Source: Babylonia areolata (Eukaryota > Mollusca > Gastropoda > Neogastropoda > Buccinidae). From it: DNA of 64,000 nt. The position numbers were made by a program, and so were the translations under genes. Below are positions 47,858 through 58,639 of the stretch, piece by piece (position 1 is the first letter of the stretch; every line of letters starts with the position of its first letter). The notes beneath the pieces were generated by a model. It was not told the DNA's origin. It did no database searches and saw only the letters and a list, made by a program, of their open reading frames with translations. The stretch lies in the NCBI RefSeq assembly GCF_041734735.1, contig NC_134901.1, positions 28,879,857-28,943,856 of the forward strand, read 5' to 3'.

Positions 47858-50800
47858 TAGGGGGCAGGGTGATAAAAAGAATCAATAGAACAGTAGAAAA
47901 ATAAGAACCATCTGCCATACCTTTTTTTTACTGAAAATATTATTTTGGAGCATTCCTCACCAGCTGATCCTTTTCAGACCTGTAGACCAGCATTTTGCAC
48001 TGAGTATCCATGGGCTTTTAATTCACATTTTCTCCTGGGAAAAAGAAACTAAAAAAGTTACGAAAATAGTGCTTCTGTCATCTTAAGAAGATTGGTAAGA
48101 CAGTTCTAGTAGTTTAACCCATTCTTGTCCATGAATTTGTTTTTGAAAATGAATTGAAACTTTTTTTTCTCTGAGACAGTGAAGTCTTGAAGGAAAAGCA
48201 AGAAGTTACAAGGAAGTACTGTGAAACATCATGGAGTTTAGTGCACAAGTACTCCTCGGTGCTGGACGCTGCCACCGTGTGTGCTGATTCCCCGACCTGC
48301 TTTTCCCTGGCAGACATGTTGGAATGGCTGGAAACAGTGGACACTTTGCTCCACCAGCAGTATCCTTCCCTCTAGTGTATGTGCTTTAAAAGTACAACCA
48401 TTTTTCTGATAACTAAAAGGTCATTATCGTATAAATTAGAATTGCATCAGCACAGCTTGAATCAAGTGGACTTTAAAAATATATGTTTCATGAGATTGTC
48501 CACATTAAAAAAAATGAAAACAGTGTGCTTAGTTTAAAATGAAATGATGCTTGTATTTTGAAGAGATGTCTGCTTGTAATTGCATTATGCATGTTTCAGT
48601 TGTGTGGCATGATATATGGCAGACTTTGATGTCAAATATACTATGTCAGAATAGTGCACAAACTATATCTTGTTTTTGTTGGCCATTTTTTTGTGGCTAA
48701 CACTAACAGTACTGAGATGGCCCTCAAGGCCTAATTCAGGCTCAGCCAGTTAATCACAACTTAATGTGACTGTTCCATTCAGTGCACAGCACTTCAGCCA
48801 TTATTCATCCTATGGCCAACACTGGCAACAGTGACCTCTGACATAAACAGGCATCTTCAGTGTCCTGGCAGACTCCATTAACTTATGAGGTCCAAGTGTG
48901 TCTTCCACATGGAATGGACTAAGCCATGATTCATTGGGCCTACCCCAGTGTCATCCTCTTCACCATTTTGTTGAGCAGGATATATGTGACTTGAGTGGTA
49001 ATGATGAGCAAGACCCTGATGTAACTTAGTGGTGCGTCTTTCAAGATGGCCTCCCTCCTGCAGGAGGTCACCAGAGGGACAGCTCTTGAAGCAGCCAGGT
49101 CACCCAGATGGTTTCTGGCATGAACCTGTTAGTCCTGGCAATAGACCATCTGTGGAGAGAAACGTACAAATCATTGCCCTATGTTCCTTTTTGAGATTTG
49201 TATTGTATTTCTCTTTTTTACATAACAGATTACTTTTTATGAAAATTCAGGCTGCTCTCCCCAGGGAGAGCGTGTGATTACACCGAGAGCACGACCCATT
49301 TAAAAAAATTTTTGTGTGGCTGCAATTTGATTTGTTTTTCTATTTAAGTGGATTTTTTCTACAGACGTTTGCCAGGGACAACCCTTTTGTTGCTGTGGAT
49401 TCTTTTACATGCACTGGAACCTTGGTTTATCATCTCATCCAAATGACTAGCGTCCAGACCACGACTTAGGGTCTAGTGGAGGGGTAGAAAATACTGGCGA
49501 CTCTGGGATTTGAACCAGTGCGCTCAGATTCCCTTGCTTCCTAGGCGGACGCGTTACCTCCAGGCCATCACACCACATGGTGTCCTGAAGGGCCACCTTC
49601 TGTGTCTTGACCACCTTCAGACAAGGGAGTGAAATGCTTGGCCTCAGTGCAGGATGGTACTATTGCCCTCATCTACATGACAAACCTAGGTGATATTTGT
49701 TACTCTTACAGATAAAATATCCATGAAGAGAAAGGGGGGGGGGGGGCGGGAACTAATCTTTTTATTTGCCTTCTGTTTTCTTCCAAATCAATCTTATTTC
49801 CTTTCACATTCACTTCATAATTTGAGCCAGCTGGGGGATAAAACTTTTAAATGGAATTGTGATTTGGTGAGAATTACTGCAATCGACTGTTCAGGAGATT
49901 AGTGTCTTTCTTTTCATCCATGATGATCCACTGTATAAAGTTAGTTTCATCATAAATTGATGGAGGTCTGTGGTGGCACAGGGCAGCATATGAAGTATTT
50001 CACACACTTCAGCAAAGACCCCAAGTATGTGACCAACTTGACATATGAAATAGGGCATTTTTAAGCCCTCTTCCTTTTTTTTTTCATCTTTAGACTAAAG
50101 ACTAAAAGCAGCATGATGAGTCTTTAGCCAAAGTCAGATACTGGAGCAAGGTTCACCTGCTGGAGTCAGTGATGTCAGGGGAGGGCGTCCAGTCAGACAA
50201 CTTGGTGCTCCAGTGGACAGACCAGGACGACGTTCTGACCAACACCATCAAAGGTTGGCTGTACAGTTTGTTCTGTTGTTTTACAAATTTTCACCATGAG
50301 TGATTTTAGATGAGTGGGGTGTGGACAGGGACTGTTTGGGATGGAAAAAAAAATCACTGTTCGCGTATGTGGCTGTGAGTGAATAAATGTGTGCGTTTGT
50401 GTGTGTGTTGGCTGTGAGTGAGAAAACGTGTGTATGTGTGTGTATGTAGGTGTGAGTGAATGTGTGTGTTATGTGTGTGTGTGTGCGTTGCAGTGTTGGC
50501 CCTTCAGGTTTGCAGTGTGAAATTATTGTGTTCAGGTTGAGGAATGCAGAGTGTGTCTGCATATTCTTTAGTTTTGATGCTTTGGAGTTACTGGGAAAAA
50601 CTGCATAAATTCGTTTTCTTTTAAGTGTGTGTGTGCAGCAGATGTGATTCTACTTGGGTCGGTTAGTTGTTTGGGTTGTTGCATGGCTGTGTATGCATGT
50701 GCACTTACACTCAGGTGGACACCTATGTAACAGTTCTAAAAAAGGGAAATGAAGCAGACTGTATGGCCTGTATGCAGCTGATGCATGACCCACCAGCTGA

Positions 50801-51622
50801 AACTCCAGCCATGGAAATGATAGTGATATGATACTTGATTTTTATTTATTTAGCACCTGTCCTCAGTTAGATACCATATTCTAAGCACTTTACAGTCTTT
50901 TCATTTGCACAACAGGCTGCCTACCTGGGTAGAGCTGACTGACAGCTGCCTTCAGGCTCTATCATTCCTTTCCTGTATCATTCAGTAGGCTTTGATCATG
51001 CGCAAACATACACATGTTTATGATACTATCAGACTGGATTTTTCTTCTGAATTTTCCATGGACAACCCTTTTGTTGCCATTGGCTCTTTAGCCTTCGCTG
51101 GCTATCGTGGGTCGTACACGACCCAGAGGGGTACAAAAACACAAATATCTCAGCCAATTCTTAATATTTTTCTACGAAATTTCAAAAATGCTTCCTACAC
51201 CTAAAAGGCCAACTTTTGCCAAAAAATGAAAAAAATTCATTAATTAGTTACTGAGCAATTAAAGGTGGCGTTTTAACTACACATGGACGCTTGTGTGGGT
51301 CATGTATGACCCATGCTTTTTAAAGAGGAAAAAACGTGGTCACCCCTCGAAAGCTCATGTGGGTCATGTACGACCCATACCTTTTTAATAGTGATTTCAG
51401 AAGGTTTAATTTGCAATTAGTGAAGGAAAATACAGAAGTTTTACTTTCAAATAGCCTCGCTACCCCACTACCCCCGTCCCTTTCGCCTGTCTTCAGCTAT
51501 AATCCCCTCCCATCCCTTTATCTAACAGCATGTACCTGTGTGACTGAATATCTTGATTGTGCGTGTATAGGATGCTATGAGTCATCTCTCTCTGTCTCCC
51601 TCTGTCGCTGTCTGTCTCAGTT

Positions 51623-51653
<31 letters not shown>

Positions 51654-53373
51654 GTGTGCATAAGTAGGGTTTGTGTGTATGTGCATGTGGTGTTATGCAT
51701 TTGTGTATGTAATCAGTTGTGTGTGTGTGTGCGGGTGTGTGAATGCATGAGCATGTGTTTCTTCTGAGTGTGTGTTTGTGTGAGTCTGTGTATGCGTGTG
51801 CCAGCGCATGTGTGTGTAATCAGTTGTTACAATATGTTTTCCTTTTCTATTTTGTTATAAGCTTTGGAGGAATATACAGGTTTTCGTCTCTTTACAAAGT
51901 ATGGGTTGTGCACGACTCACACAAGCTTTGGTGGAATATACAGGTTTTTGTCTCTTTAAAGGTATGGGTCGTGGACAACCCACATGAGCTTCCGTGTGTA
52001 GTCAAAAGCGACAGCCAGCGAAGGTTAATGTGTGCTGAGTGCATGCTGCACATGGGACCTTGGTCGCTCCCAACCATGGTTTTAGCAGCAGTTCACGGGT
52101 CATCGCATAATCAATAGTGGTTCTGTCATGTGATTATTGTAAATTGACTGCTTGCAGGGTGTTTGAAGCAATTTCTCAGCAAGTTTAGGCATAATTTTTA
52201 GTATGTTTCATGTGTGTTTTGTAGAGCAAAAAGTTATTGAGCATGTCATCATGGCTGCCAGGTTGTATAGTGCAGAATAGGTGACTGGAATATTGTTGAT
52301 TTGCAGCTTGACAGCAACAATAGCGAGCACCAAAACATGGTAGAAAACAAAAGTAATATTGATCAACCAAAGCCATTCTGATTATCCTGATGGGGATTAC
52401 ACCCTAACAAATACATCGGTAACTTGGGAGTCTGGTTGTTTTGAAAGTGGGTGTTGAGAAAACCCAATATTTTTGCTTGAAGCCTTCTTTTTGGAGATTT
52501 CATTTATTGTGAAAGCCCCATATAACGGCTTCAAGCTGAAATATTGTCTTCAGTGTGTGTGTGTGTGTGTGTGTTGTAACATGGTAGACCAGTGTGTGTG
52601 GGTTGGTTGGTGATGTTGTGGTAGTGTGACTGTGAATGTTTGTGAATAGAACTACACAATAGTGTAGGAGAATATGATAACTGCAATTAGTTATAATGTC
52701 AAACACATTTGTAATATCTCAGTATCATCTCCACCAATAGTATAAAAAGATTTGTATTTTCTCATTTTGTTTCAAAATATTTTGTGTATTTGTTCTTTAA
52801 GTTATCTCATCCTGTCAACATTTAACATGATAATATTACTTTTGAGCATTATTTGAATTTTGTGGATTTTTGTCAGGAACAGCTCTCTTATTCAGTTATT
52901 GCTGTGCTTTTTGTTTTGTTTTTCTTTACATGTATGTGCCAAGCATGTACTACACTTAGAATTTCAGTTTGTCATCTCATCCAAAAGTGTTGCAACCAAA
53001 CCATCATTCAAACTCTTGTGGCATGGTGAACTAGAAAAAAAAACAAAACTATCTGGGTCAACCATCTTGTTTGTTCGGTTTTATCTGGACTTCAGTCTAG
53101 AATAAATACATACCAAAAATATAGTTTTCATTATTTTTTTCTATATTTGTCTTTTATTACTACTTGATTCGACAACTGAATGGTGGAGTTTGTAGATGGT
53201 GAAGATGTGGAAAACCGTTTTTGTAGGACTTTTGGAGAGAAAAAAATTGTTGTTGTTGTTGTACAGTACATGGTTATTGAAAACAGCCAACAGACACTTT
53301 CATAGCAATTTCTTCCTTGCGTGTTTCAGATTACCTGACCAGAGTAGAGCTGTTTGTTGGTGAAAAGAGGTGA
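46720..53373 (+). CDS. AIRIM: AIRIM (C1orf109) orthologue, four coding exons
   Basis: AIRIM is known as a partner of the AFG2 ATPase complex in 60S ribosome maturation. Exons are 46,720-47,003, 48,180-48,359, about 50,112-50,253 and 53,330-53,373, giving about 216 residues (human 203). Matches to human C1orf109 include FPDLKGRL (human FPDLKERL) in exon 1, SLADMLEWLETVD (human SVADMLEWLQDIE) in exon 2, and YLTRVELFVGEK at the end (human ILLNVSFFLEE). Exon 3 encodes DESLAKVRYWSKVHLLESVM and WTDQDDVLTNTIK. Junctions 1-2 and 3-4 are in phase. Junction 2-3 is not: exon 2 stops at CA before GTATCCTT, while exon 3 needs a full codon, so one base is unaccounted for. The donor matches the U12-type consensus. 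The start is the first ATG of the conserved frame. Intron 3 holds a SINE interrupted by a MITE. Confidence 0.8.
47010..48179 (+). other. AIRIM intron 1
   Basis: It holds (GT)n at 47,039-47,066, (TA)n and A/G runs at about 47,537-47,595, and a long T run before a GT tract near 47,822-47,859. No gene or known mobile element was seen. Confidence 0.5.
49193..49575 (-). mobile_element. tRNA-derived SINE, tail type 1, near complete
   Basis: On the minus strand the head (GATGGCCTGGAGGTAACGCG) lies at 49,570 and the B box (GGTTCAAATCCC) near 49,518. The core (CATTTGGATGAGATGATAAA, ACAAAAGGGTTGTCCCTGG) follows, then CTCTCCCTGGGGAGAGCAGC at about 49,255. It lies in AIRIM intron 2. The flanks (48,690-49,192 and 49,576-49,690) are similar in style to each other but I do not recognise them. 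Confidence 0.85.
51031..52075 (-). mobile_element. SINE core fragment split by a piggyBac-type MITE
   Basis: The piece at 51,031-51,091 reads GGATTTTTCTTCTGAATTTT then ACAACCCTTTTGTTGCCATT. The piece at 52,025-52,075 continues the same SINE with GTGCTGAGTGCATGCTGCAC and ATGGGACCTTGG. In an unbroken copy these follow each other directly. The 933-base insertion between them explains the gap. Confidence 0.75.
51092..52024. mobile_element. piggyBac-type MITE, 933 bases, TTAA target
   Basis: The ends are inverted repeats CCTTCGCTGGCTATCG (left) and CCTTCGCTGGCTGTCG (right, read on the minus strand). Right of it is TTAA (52,025-52,028); left of it is TTAG (51,088-51,091), one change from TTAA. TTAA duplication and CCYT ends are the marks of piggyBac elements. 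No transposase is encoded. It has at least five imperfect palindromes of the form TGGGTCRTGTAYGACCCA and a CT plus GT-rich middle (51,583-51,810). Confidence 0.8.
52870..53070 (-). mobile_element. Decayed SINE fragment
   Basis: CATGTACTACACTTAGAATT, TCAGTTTGTCATCTCATCCA and a GTGGCATGGTGAACTAGAAA stretch resemble the core and head of the tail-type-1 SINE on the minus strand (TGCTGCACACGGGACCTCGG, TTATCGTCTCATCCG). It is strongly diverged. It lies in AIRIM intron 3. Confidence 0.4.
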
Positions 53374-53589
53374 CAGCATGGCAACAGCACGTTTGGTGGG
53401 GCGTCACAGTTATCCCCCATGATTCAGCAGTTGTCGCTGAGGCAGGATCAGAGACACCCTTGGCAACACAGTAAACTCACATGACGTGTTGGTCAGTGAC
53501 TTGCAGGATCTGTGGGGCTTTGCCAGTGACCTGTGGAACTGAGACAGATTATGTTGGTCACCTTGGAAGGCTTGTGTGACCTTGAAACA

Positions 53590-55200
53590 GTTTTCTCTGT
53601 GTGACTGTCAAAACAGTGAGACTGTTATCACAGTGAAACAGTTATCAGTGTGAGACAGTTATCAATGTGAGACCGCTATCAGTGTGAGACAGTTATCAGT
53701 GTGATACCGTTATCAGTGAGACAGTTATCAGTGTGAGACAGTTATCATAGACGGTTATAGTGAGGCAGTCATCAGTGTAAGACAGTTGTAGGATCAGTGT
53801 GAGACCATTATCAGTGAGACAGCCATCTGTGTGAGGTAGTTATCGAAGTGAGGCAGTTACAGTGAGACGGTTATCAGCACAAGACAGTTATTGTAGTGAG
53901 GCAGCTATAGTGAGACAGTCACCACTGTGAGGCAGTTATCACTGAGACAGTTATCAGAGAGAGACGGTTATCAGAGAGAGACAGTTATCACTGAGACAGT
54001 TATCAGAGAGAGACAGTTGTCACTGAGACAGTTATCAGAGAGAGATGGTTATCACTGAGACAGTCATCAGAGAGAGACAGTTGTCACTGAGACAGTTATC
54101 AGAGAGAGACAGTTGTCACTGAGACAATTATCAGCATGAGCCATAAACAGTGTGAGAGTTATAGATTTATTTTTGTGAGGTAGTTATCACTGAGACAGTT
54201 ATCACTGTAAGGCAGTTAACAGCATGAGCCAGTTAACATTGTGAGACAGTTACGAATTTGAGAGTCATCACTGACATCAGTGTGAGGCAATTATCACTGA
54301 GACAGTTATCAGAGTGATACAGCTATCACTGAAACAATGATCATGGTGATACAGTTATCAGTGCAAGACAGCACTGTGATGCAGTTATCAGCATGAGCCA
54401 ATTAACAGTGTGAAACAGTTACCAATTTGAGACAATCACCAATTTGAGAGTTATCAGTATGAGATAGTTATCATAGTGAGACAGTCACCACTGTGAGATT
54501 CTCAGACAGTAATCACGGAGTTATCAGAGAGATATGGTTATCACTGAGGCAGATTATCAGTGTGAATCAGTTATCAGTGTGAGACAGTGATCACTGTAAG
54601 GCAGTTATCAGCATGTGTCAGTTAATTAACAGTGTGACACAGTTATAAATTTGAGTTATCACTGAGACAGTTACCAGTGTGAGACATCATAAATTTGAGT
54701 TATCTTTGTGAGGCAACTATCACTGAGACGGTTATCAGAGCGAGACAGCAGTGTGAGGCAGTTATCAGCATGAGCCAGTCAGCAGTGTGAGACAGTTAAC
54801 AATTTCAGACAGTTGTTAAACTGAGACATTTACCAATTTGAGAGTTAACAGTAAAAGACAGTTATCACAGTGAGGCAGCCACCACAGTGAGGCAATTATC
54901 AGTGTAATACAGATATCAGTGTGAGGCAGTTGACAGTGTGAGACAGTTATCAGTGTGAGACAGATATCAGTGTGAGGCAATTATCAGTGTGAGACAGATA
55001 TCAGTGTGAGGCAGTTGACAGTGTGAGACAGTTGTCAGTGTGAGACAGATATCAGTGTGAGGCAGTTGACAGTGTGAGACAGTTGACAGTGTGAGACAGT
55101 TATCAGTGTGAGACAGATATCAGTGTGAGGCAATTATCAGTGTGAGACAGATATCAGTGTGAGGCAGTTGACAGTGTGAGACAGTTATCAGTGAGAGTCT
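53590..55200. repeat. 17-bp degenerate minisatellite downstream of AIRIM
   Basis: The unit is GTGAGACAGTTATCAGT with many variants (GAGAGACAGTTGTCACT, GTGAGGCAGTTGACAGT). It covers about 1.6 kb, close to 90 units. Longer blocks recur on the right (54,890-55,190). An AATAAA lies at 55,390-55,395, so the array may be in the AIRIM 3' UTR. Confidence 0.85.
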
Positions 55201-55499
55201 TCACAGTGACACCCTTATCACAGTGACATTGTGAGACTTATCCCTATGATGTGGCATAATGAGATTGTTAATGACTGTGATATATGGCGCAACATGTCAC
55301 TGAGGCAGTTCAAGCCAGATGCCAACTGGTGTTACAGAACCTGGGTTGACAGAATTGTTTGAGGTGAGTCTGCACTGACCCATTTTGGAAATAAACAAGT
55401 TTACAAAGTGTAATGGAGGAAGAGTTCAGATTTTTTACAAGAATATATGTGTAAGCATTCAGCTGCGCAGTGCTTAAATTCCATCCTATGAGAAATCTC

Positions 55500-55665
55500 A
55501 GTGTGCAGAAGATAAAATATGCACGTCAAAGATCCTGTCAGCATTCAATGGAATAAGGAAAATCATATATACCCAAAGTATGATCGCCTCCGTGGCAGGG
55601 TAAAACGTTCATATGATAAAAGCCTGCTGTATGTACAAGTGAACACTGGAGTTGATGGTCATGGA
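55500..55665 (+). mobile_element. Second-family SINE, 3' fragment
   Basis: GCAGAAGATAAAATATGCAC, CAAAGATCCTGTCAGCATTC and CTCCGTGGCAGGGTAAAACG match the body of the SINE at 32,278. The fragment continues into the 3' part (AAAGCCTGCTGTATGTACAA, GTGAACACTGGAGTTG). The head is missing or too diverged to see. Confidence 0.65.
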
Positions 55666-55739
55666 CACATAAGATACTTTGCAACAGTCCTGTCATGGCT
55701 GCCAAAGTTGACAAGAGCCAGATATCTTCCAAACCTGTA

Positions 55740-57420
55740 ACCATCTTGTTGATAAACTTAATCAGTACAGCAGAAATGTGCAGCCAAATGAAGAGGCTGT
55801 AAAAATTCTGCAATTCAACCAAAAAGCAGAGTGCATGCAAGGGAGAATAGGCTTAACACATATGCAAAATGTGCACACAAAAATTCACAGGTGTTGACAA
55901 AAATATCACCAGTGAAAGTCAGCACATTGCCACAGTAATGTCCCATGCCACCCTTCACACTGATCACAGGTATTTTTATACTGACATCTGTATTATATGA
56001 ATTTATCACAAACGTCTGTTTTTTAAAACTAGTTGTGTAAGTCCCCTCCAGACAACATGCTTCAACAAAACAAAACAAAACAAAAAAACCCAAATGATTC
56101 CAAGAAATGACATACACATTGAAAAGTCTTTAATTCTTAAAATGAAAATTCCATTGCATTAAGGAGTGTGGCAGCATGTGATGAGATGTGGAAATCCAGC
56201 AGCAGACCTGAACTGAAATGTGTATCACATCTATGTTCAAACATTAAAACAATAATTTGAATGAGATCACAGCATCTTAAAGTTACTTTGTATGTGTTTA
56301 CATTCTGTTCAAATAAGTCATCCATACACATAAAGAAATCAGTAACCGACCCTGTCTGATTTGGATTTTGTACAATGTGTTACTACATGCTAAATTCTCT
56401 CTCTCTCTCTCTCTATCTGTCTATTTATATATCTCTCTCTCTCTCTTATGATAAAGACACAATAATCAGTTTTGCTTTGTATCTGTATAAAGCATTTCAG
56501 CTTAGAGAGACCCTTGTATCTTAGTTTAGATTGGAGTTAGTTATGCAAGAAGCTGCAATGTTTATGATATAACTTGAAAATTCCTGTTACTGCCCTATAT
56601 TCATATAGGGCTCATGGCCTCAAGTCATTCCAGTGTCTTCTCTCTCTCTCTCTTTCTCTCTGCAGTTTCTCTGTCTGTCATACCTATCACATTCTACCCA
56701 AAAGGGTCGTCTTCATCAGTCAGTTTGTTATAATGAAGCAGTCCTAAAATCAATGTAATGTGGCTATATTATGTATGAAACATGACTGAAACATGTTGCT
56801 GAATCAGTCACATACCTCTGTCTGAACAGGCCTTCACAATTATGGAAGACGGGACAAATTGTGAAAACGAAATCAGAGCAGTTGACAGGAGAGAGTGACA
56901 GGGGATGAACTGTAATATTGCAGTGAAGGACAAATTCATATCAGATTGTATATCACAGACATGCTTCTTATGAATAATTATCATTGCAGATATGAGCTAT
57001 TGTTGCCTCAGTGCATAAAAAATTACCCCACCCCCTGCCCCCACAATACCAAAGAAAGGAAAAATATCGGGATTGCTCACGTTTCACTCTTTTGAATATA
57101 CTCCTGCCGAAAACTGTGACACTGCAGGCATATTATCAGAGACATGCATCTTAAACAGTCAAAAGACACAAAACACAATGATTCCAGAACACTTCAGAGA
57201 CAGACAGCCTGAAAACTGGGTCGAAGGAATGAGATTCTTGTTCTTTCCTCCAACCACAGCAACACAGCAACATCTCCCAGCCTTAGCCGGTCTTCCAAAC
57301 AAACTGCTGCTGTCAAAGTGCAAACAACTACAGAGATAGCCACATGCCCTGCTGGAAAAGTCGTGGAAAATATGAAAAGCTTTGGGGGGGTTTCCCCTCC
57401 AGGACAGGGCAAGTCTCGAA
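55740..57420. other. No gene recognised
   Basis: AT-rich mixed sequence with CT tracts at about 56,397-56,447 and 56,637-56,663. Nothing else was seen. Confidence 0.4.
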
Positions 57421-57429
57421 AAATGATAC

Positions 57430-58430
57430 CTTCAGGTTAAAGTCAGAGAATTCTTGCACATAACCAGAAGGTATGTAGTACAAAGGCTGCTCAGTACATT
57501 CTGAGACGTGGCTTTCTGAGAACAACTACACCTACCCTGTGACCGGCTTCTTGGTGAAAGGAAACAGAAGCCAGTCACAGGGGGCCAGGTCTGGCAAGTA
57601 AGGCAGAGAGAGGAGTGACCAGCTGAACATTGTTTTTGGCCAGAAAGTCCACACTTGCTGCCGCACTGTGAACGCTGACGTTGCTGTGGTGGAGCAGCTG
57701 GCCGTGTGTACCCCGTGCATGTGCGGCGCTTGCACCATTCCTCAAAGACTTTGGGTGGGTAGTGATTGATGTACCAGCTGGAGGTCACTATCTTCCTTTC
57801 CTCTGGAGGTATCATGGCTACAGGGCCAGATTTGGAGAAAATGCTCACCACCATTTTGTTGGCACTCCTTGATCTCTTGAACTTCACAGGTAGGTCCTCA
57901 CCTTGGTCGACCACTGCTTTAATTCTGGTTTATATGGAAAGACCCATGTTTTGTCACCAGCTAGGATTTATAAATGTGATTCAACCACCTTCCACTGAAT
58001 TTCCTCAGCAAATGGGTACACCATCCTACTCTAATCACCTTGACCTCTTCAGTCAAGTTGTGAGGGACCCAACATGCACATTTGTTGATGCCAAGCTTCC
58101 CGATACAATGCCCAGTTCCTGCTGAATCTCGTGGTATGTTATTCTGGGACTGTCCTTAATCAATGACTTCACCATGGTTACTTTGTCCTCGGCAACCACG
58201 GTTACTGGACAGTCAGTACAGCAGCCATCTTCAAGTGTCAGTCTTCAGAGTCGAAATTCTCTGTACCACCTGAAAACTGTGGCCCTGGAAGAAGACTGTT
58301 TCCTTAAACACATGGACAAACTCGAAAGGCATTCTTCCGGGGGCACACTTTTTCAAAAGTCATACAGAAAAATTGCACTAAAATCAGGTCTGCTCAGTTC
58401 AGTGTTGGCTTGAGAAGTGCAGCCACCCTG
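57430..58430 (-). pseudogene. Mariner-like transposase relic
   Basis: Mariner transposases cut and paste DNA at TA sites with a DD34D-type triad. Read leftward on the minus strand, fragments in shifting frames are IKDSPRITYHEIQQELGI (helix-turn-helix part), LGINKCACWVPHNLTEEVK (the linker, like CARWVPHxLTEEQK), VTKHGSFHI (where the first catalytic Asp would be) and NNVQLVTPLSLPYLPDLAPC plus DWLLFP (like PPYSPDLAPSDFFLFP). Many stops and shifts separate them, so the copy is old. Terminal inverted repeats were not found, so the element limits are unknown; the given span is the transposase only. Confidence 0.7.
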
Positions 58431-58493
58431 TCCATTCAGTTTGCCTTTTGTTTACAATCCAGCTACTGCATGTTCTTGAAAATAGGACCTTCT

Positions 58494-58612
58494 TTCTTTG
58501 TGGGCTGCAACTCCCACGTTCTCTTGTATGTACACAAGTGGGCTTTTATATGTGTGACCATTTTTACCCCCACCACATAGGCAGCCATTCTCCATTTTCA
58601 GGGGTAAAATAT
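58494..58612 (-). mobile_element. Second-family SINE, 3' fragment
   Basis: GTGGGCTGCAACTCCCACGT, ACACAAGTGGGCTTTTATAT, GTGACCATTTTTACCCCC and AGGCAGCCATTCTCCATTTT are the reverse complement of the 3' half of the SINE family seen at 32,278. Confidence 0.7.
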
Positions 58613-58639
58613 GACAAAAAGTGGCTGTTCACATGATGT

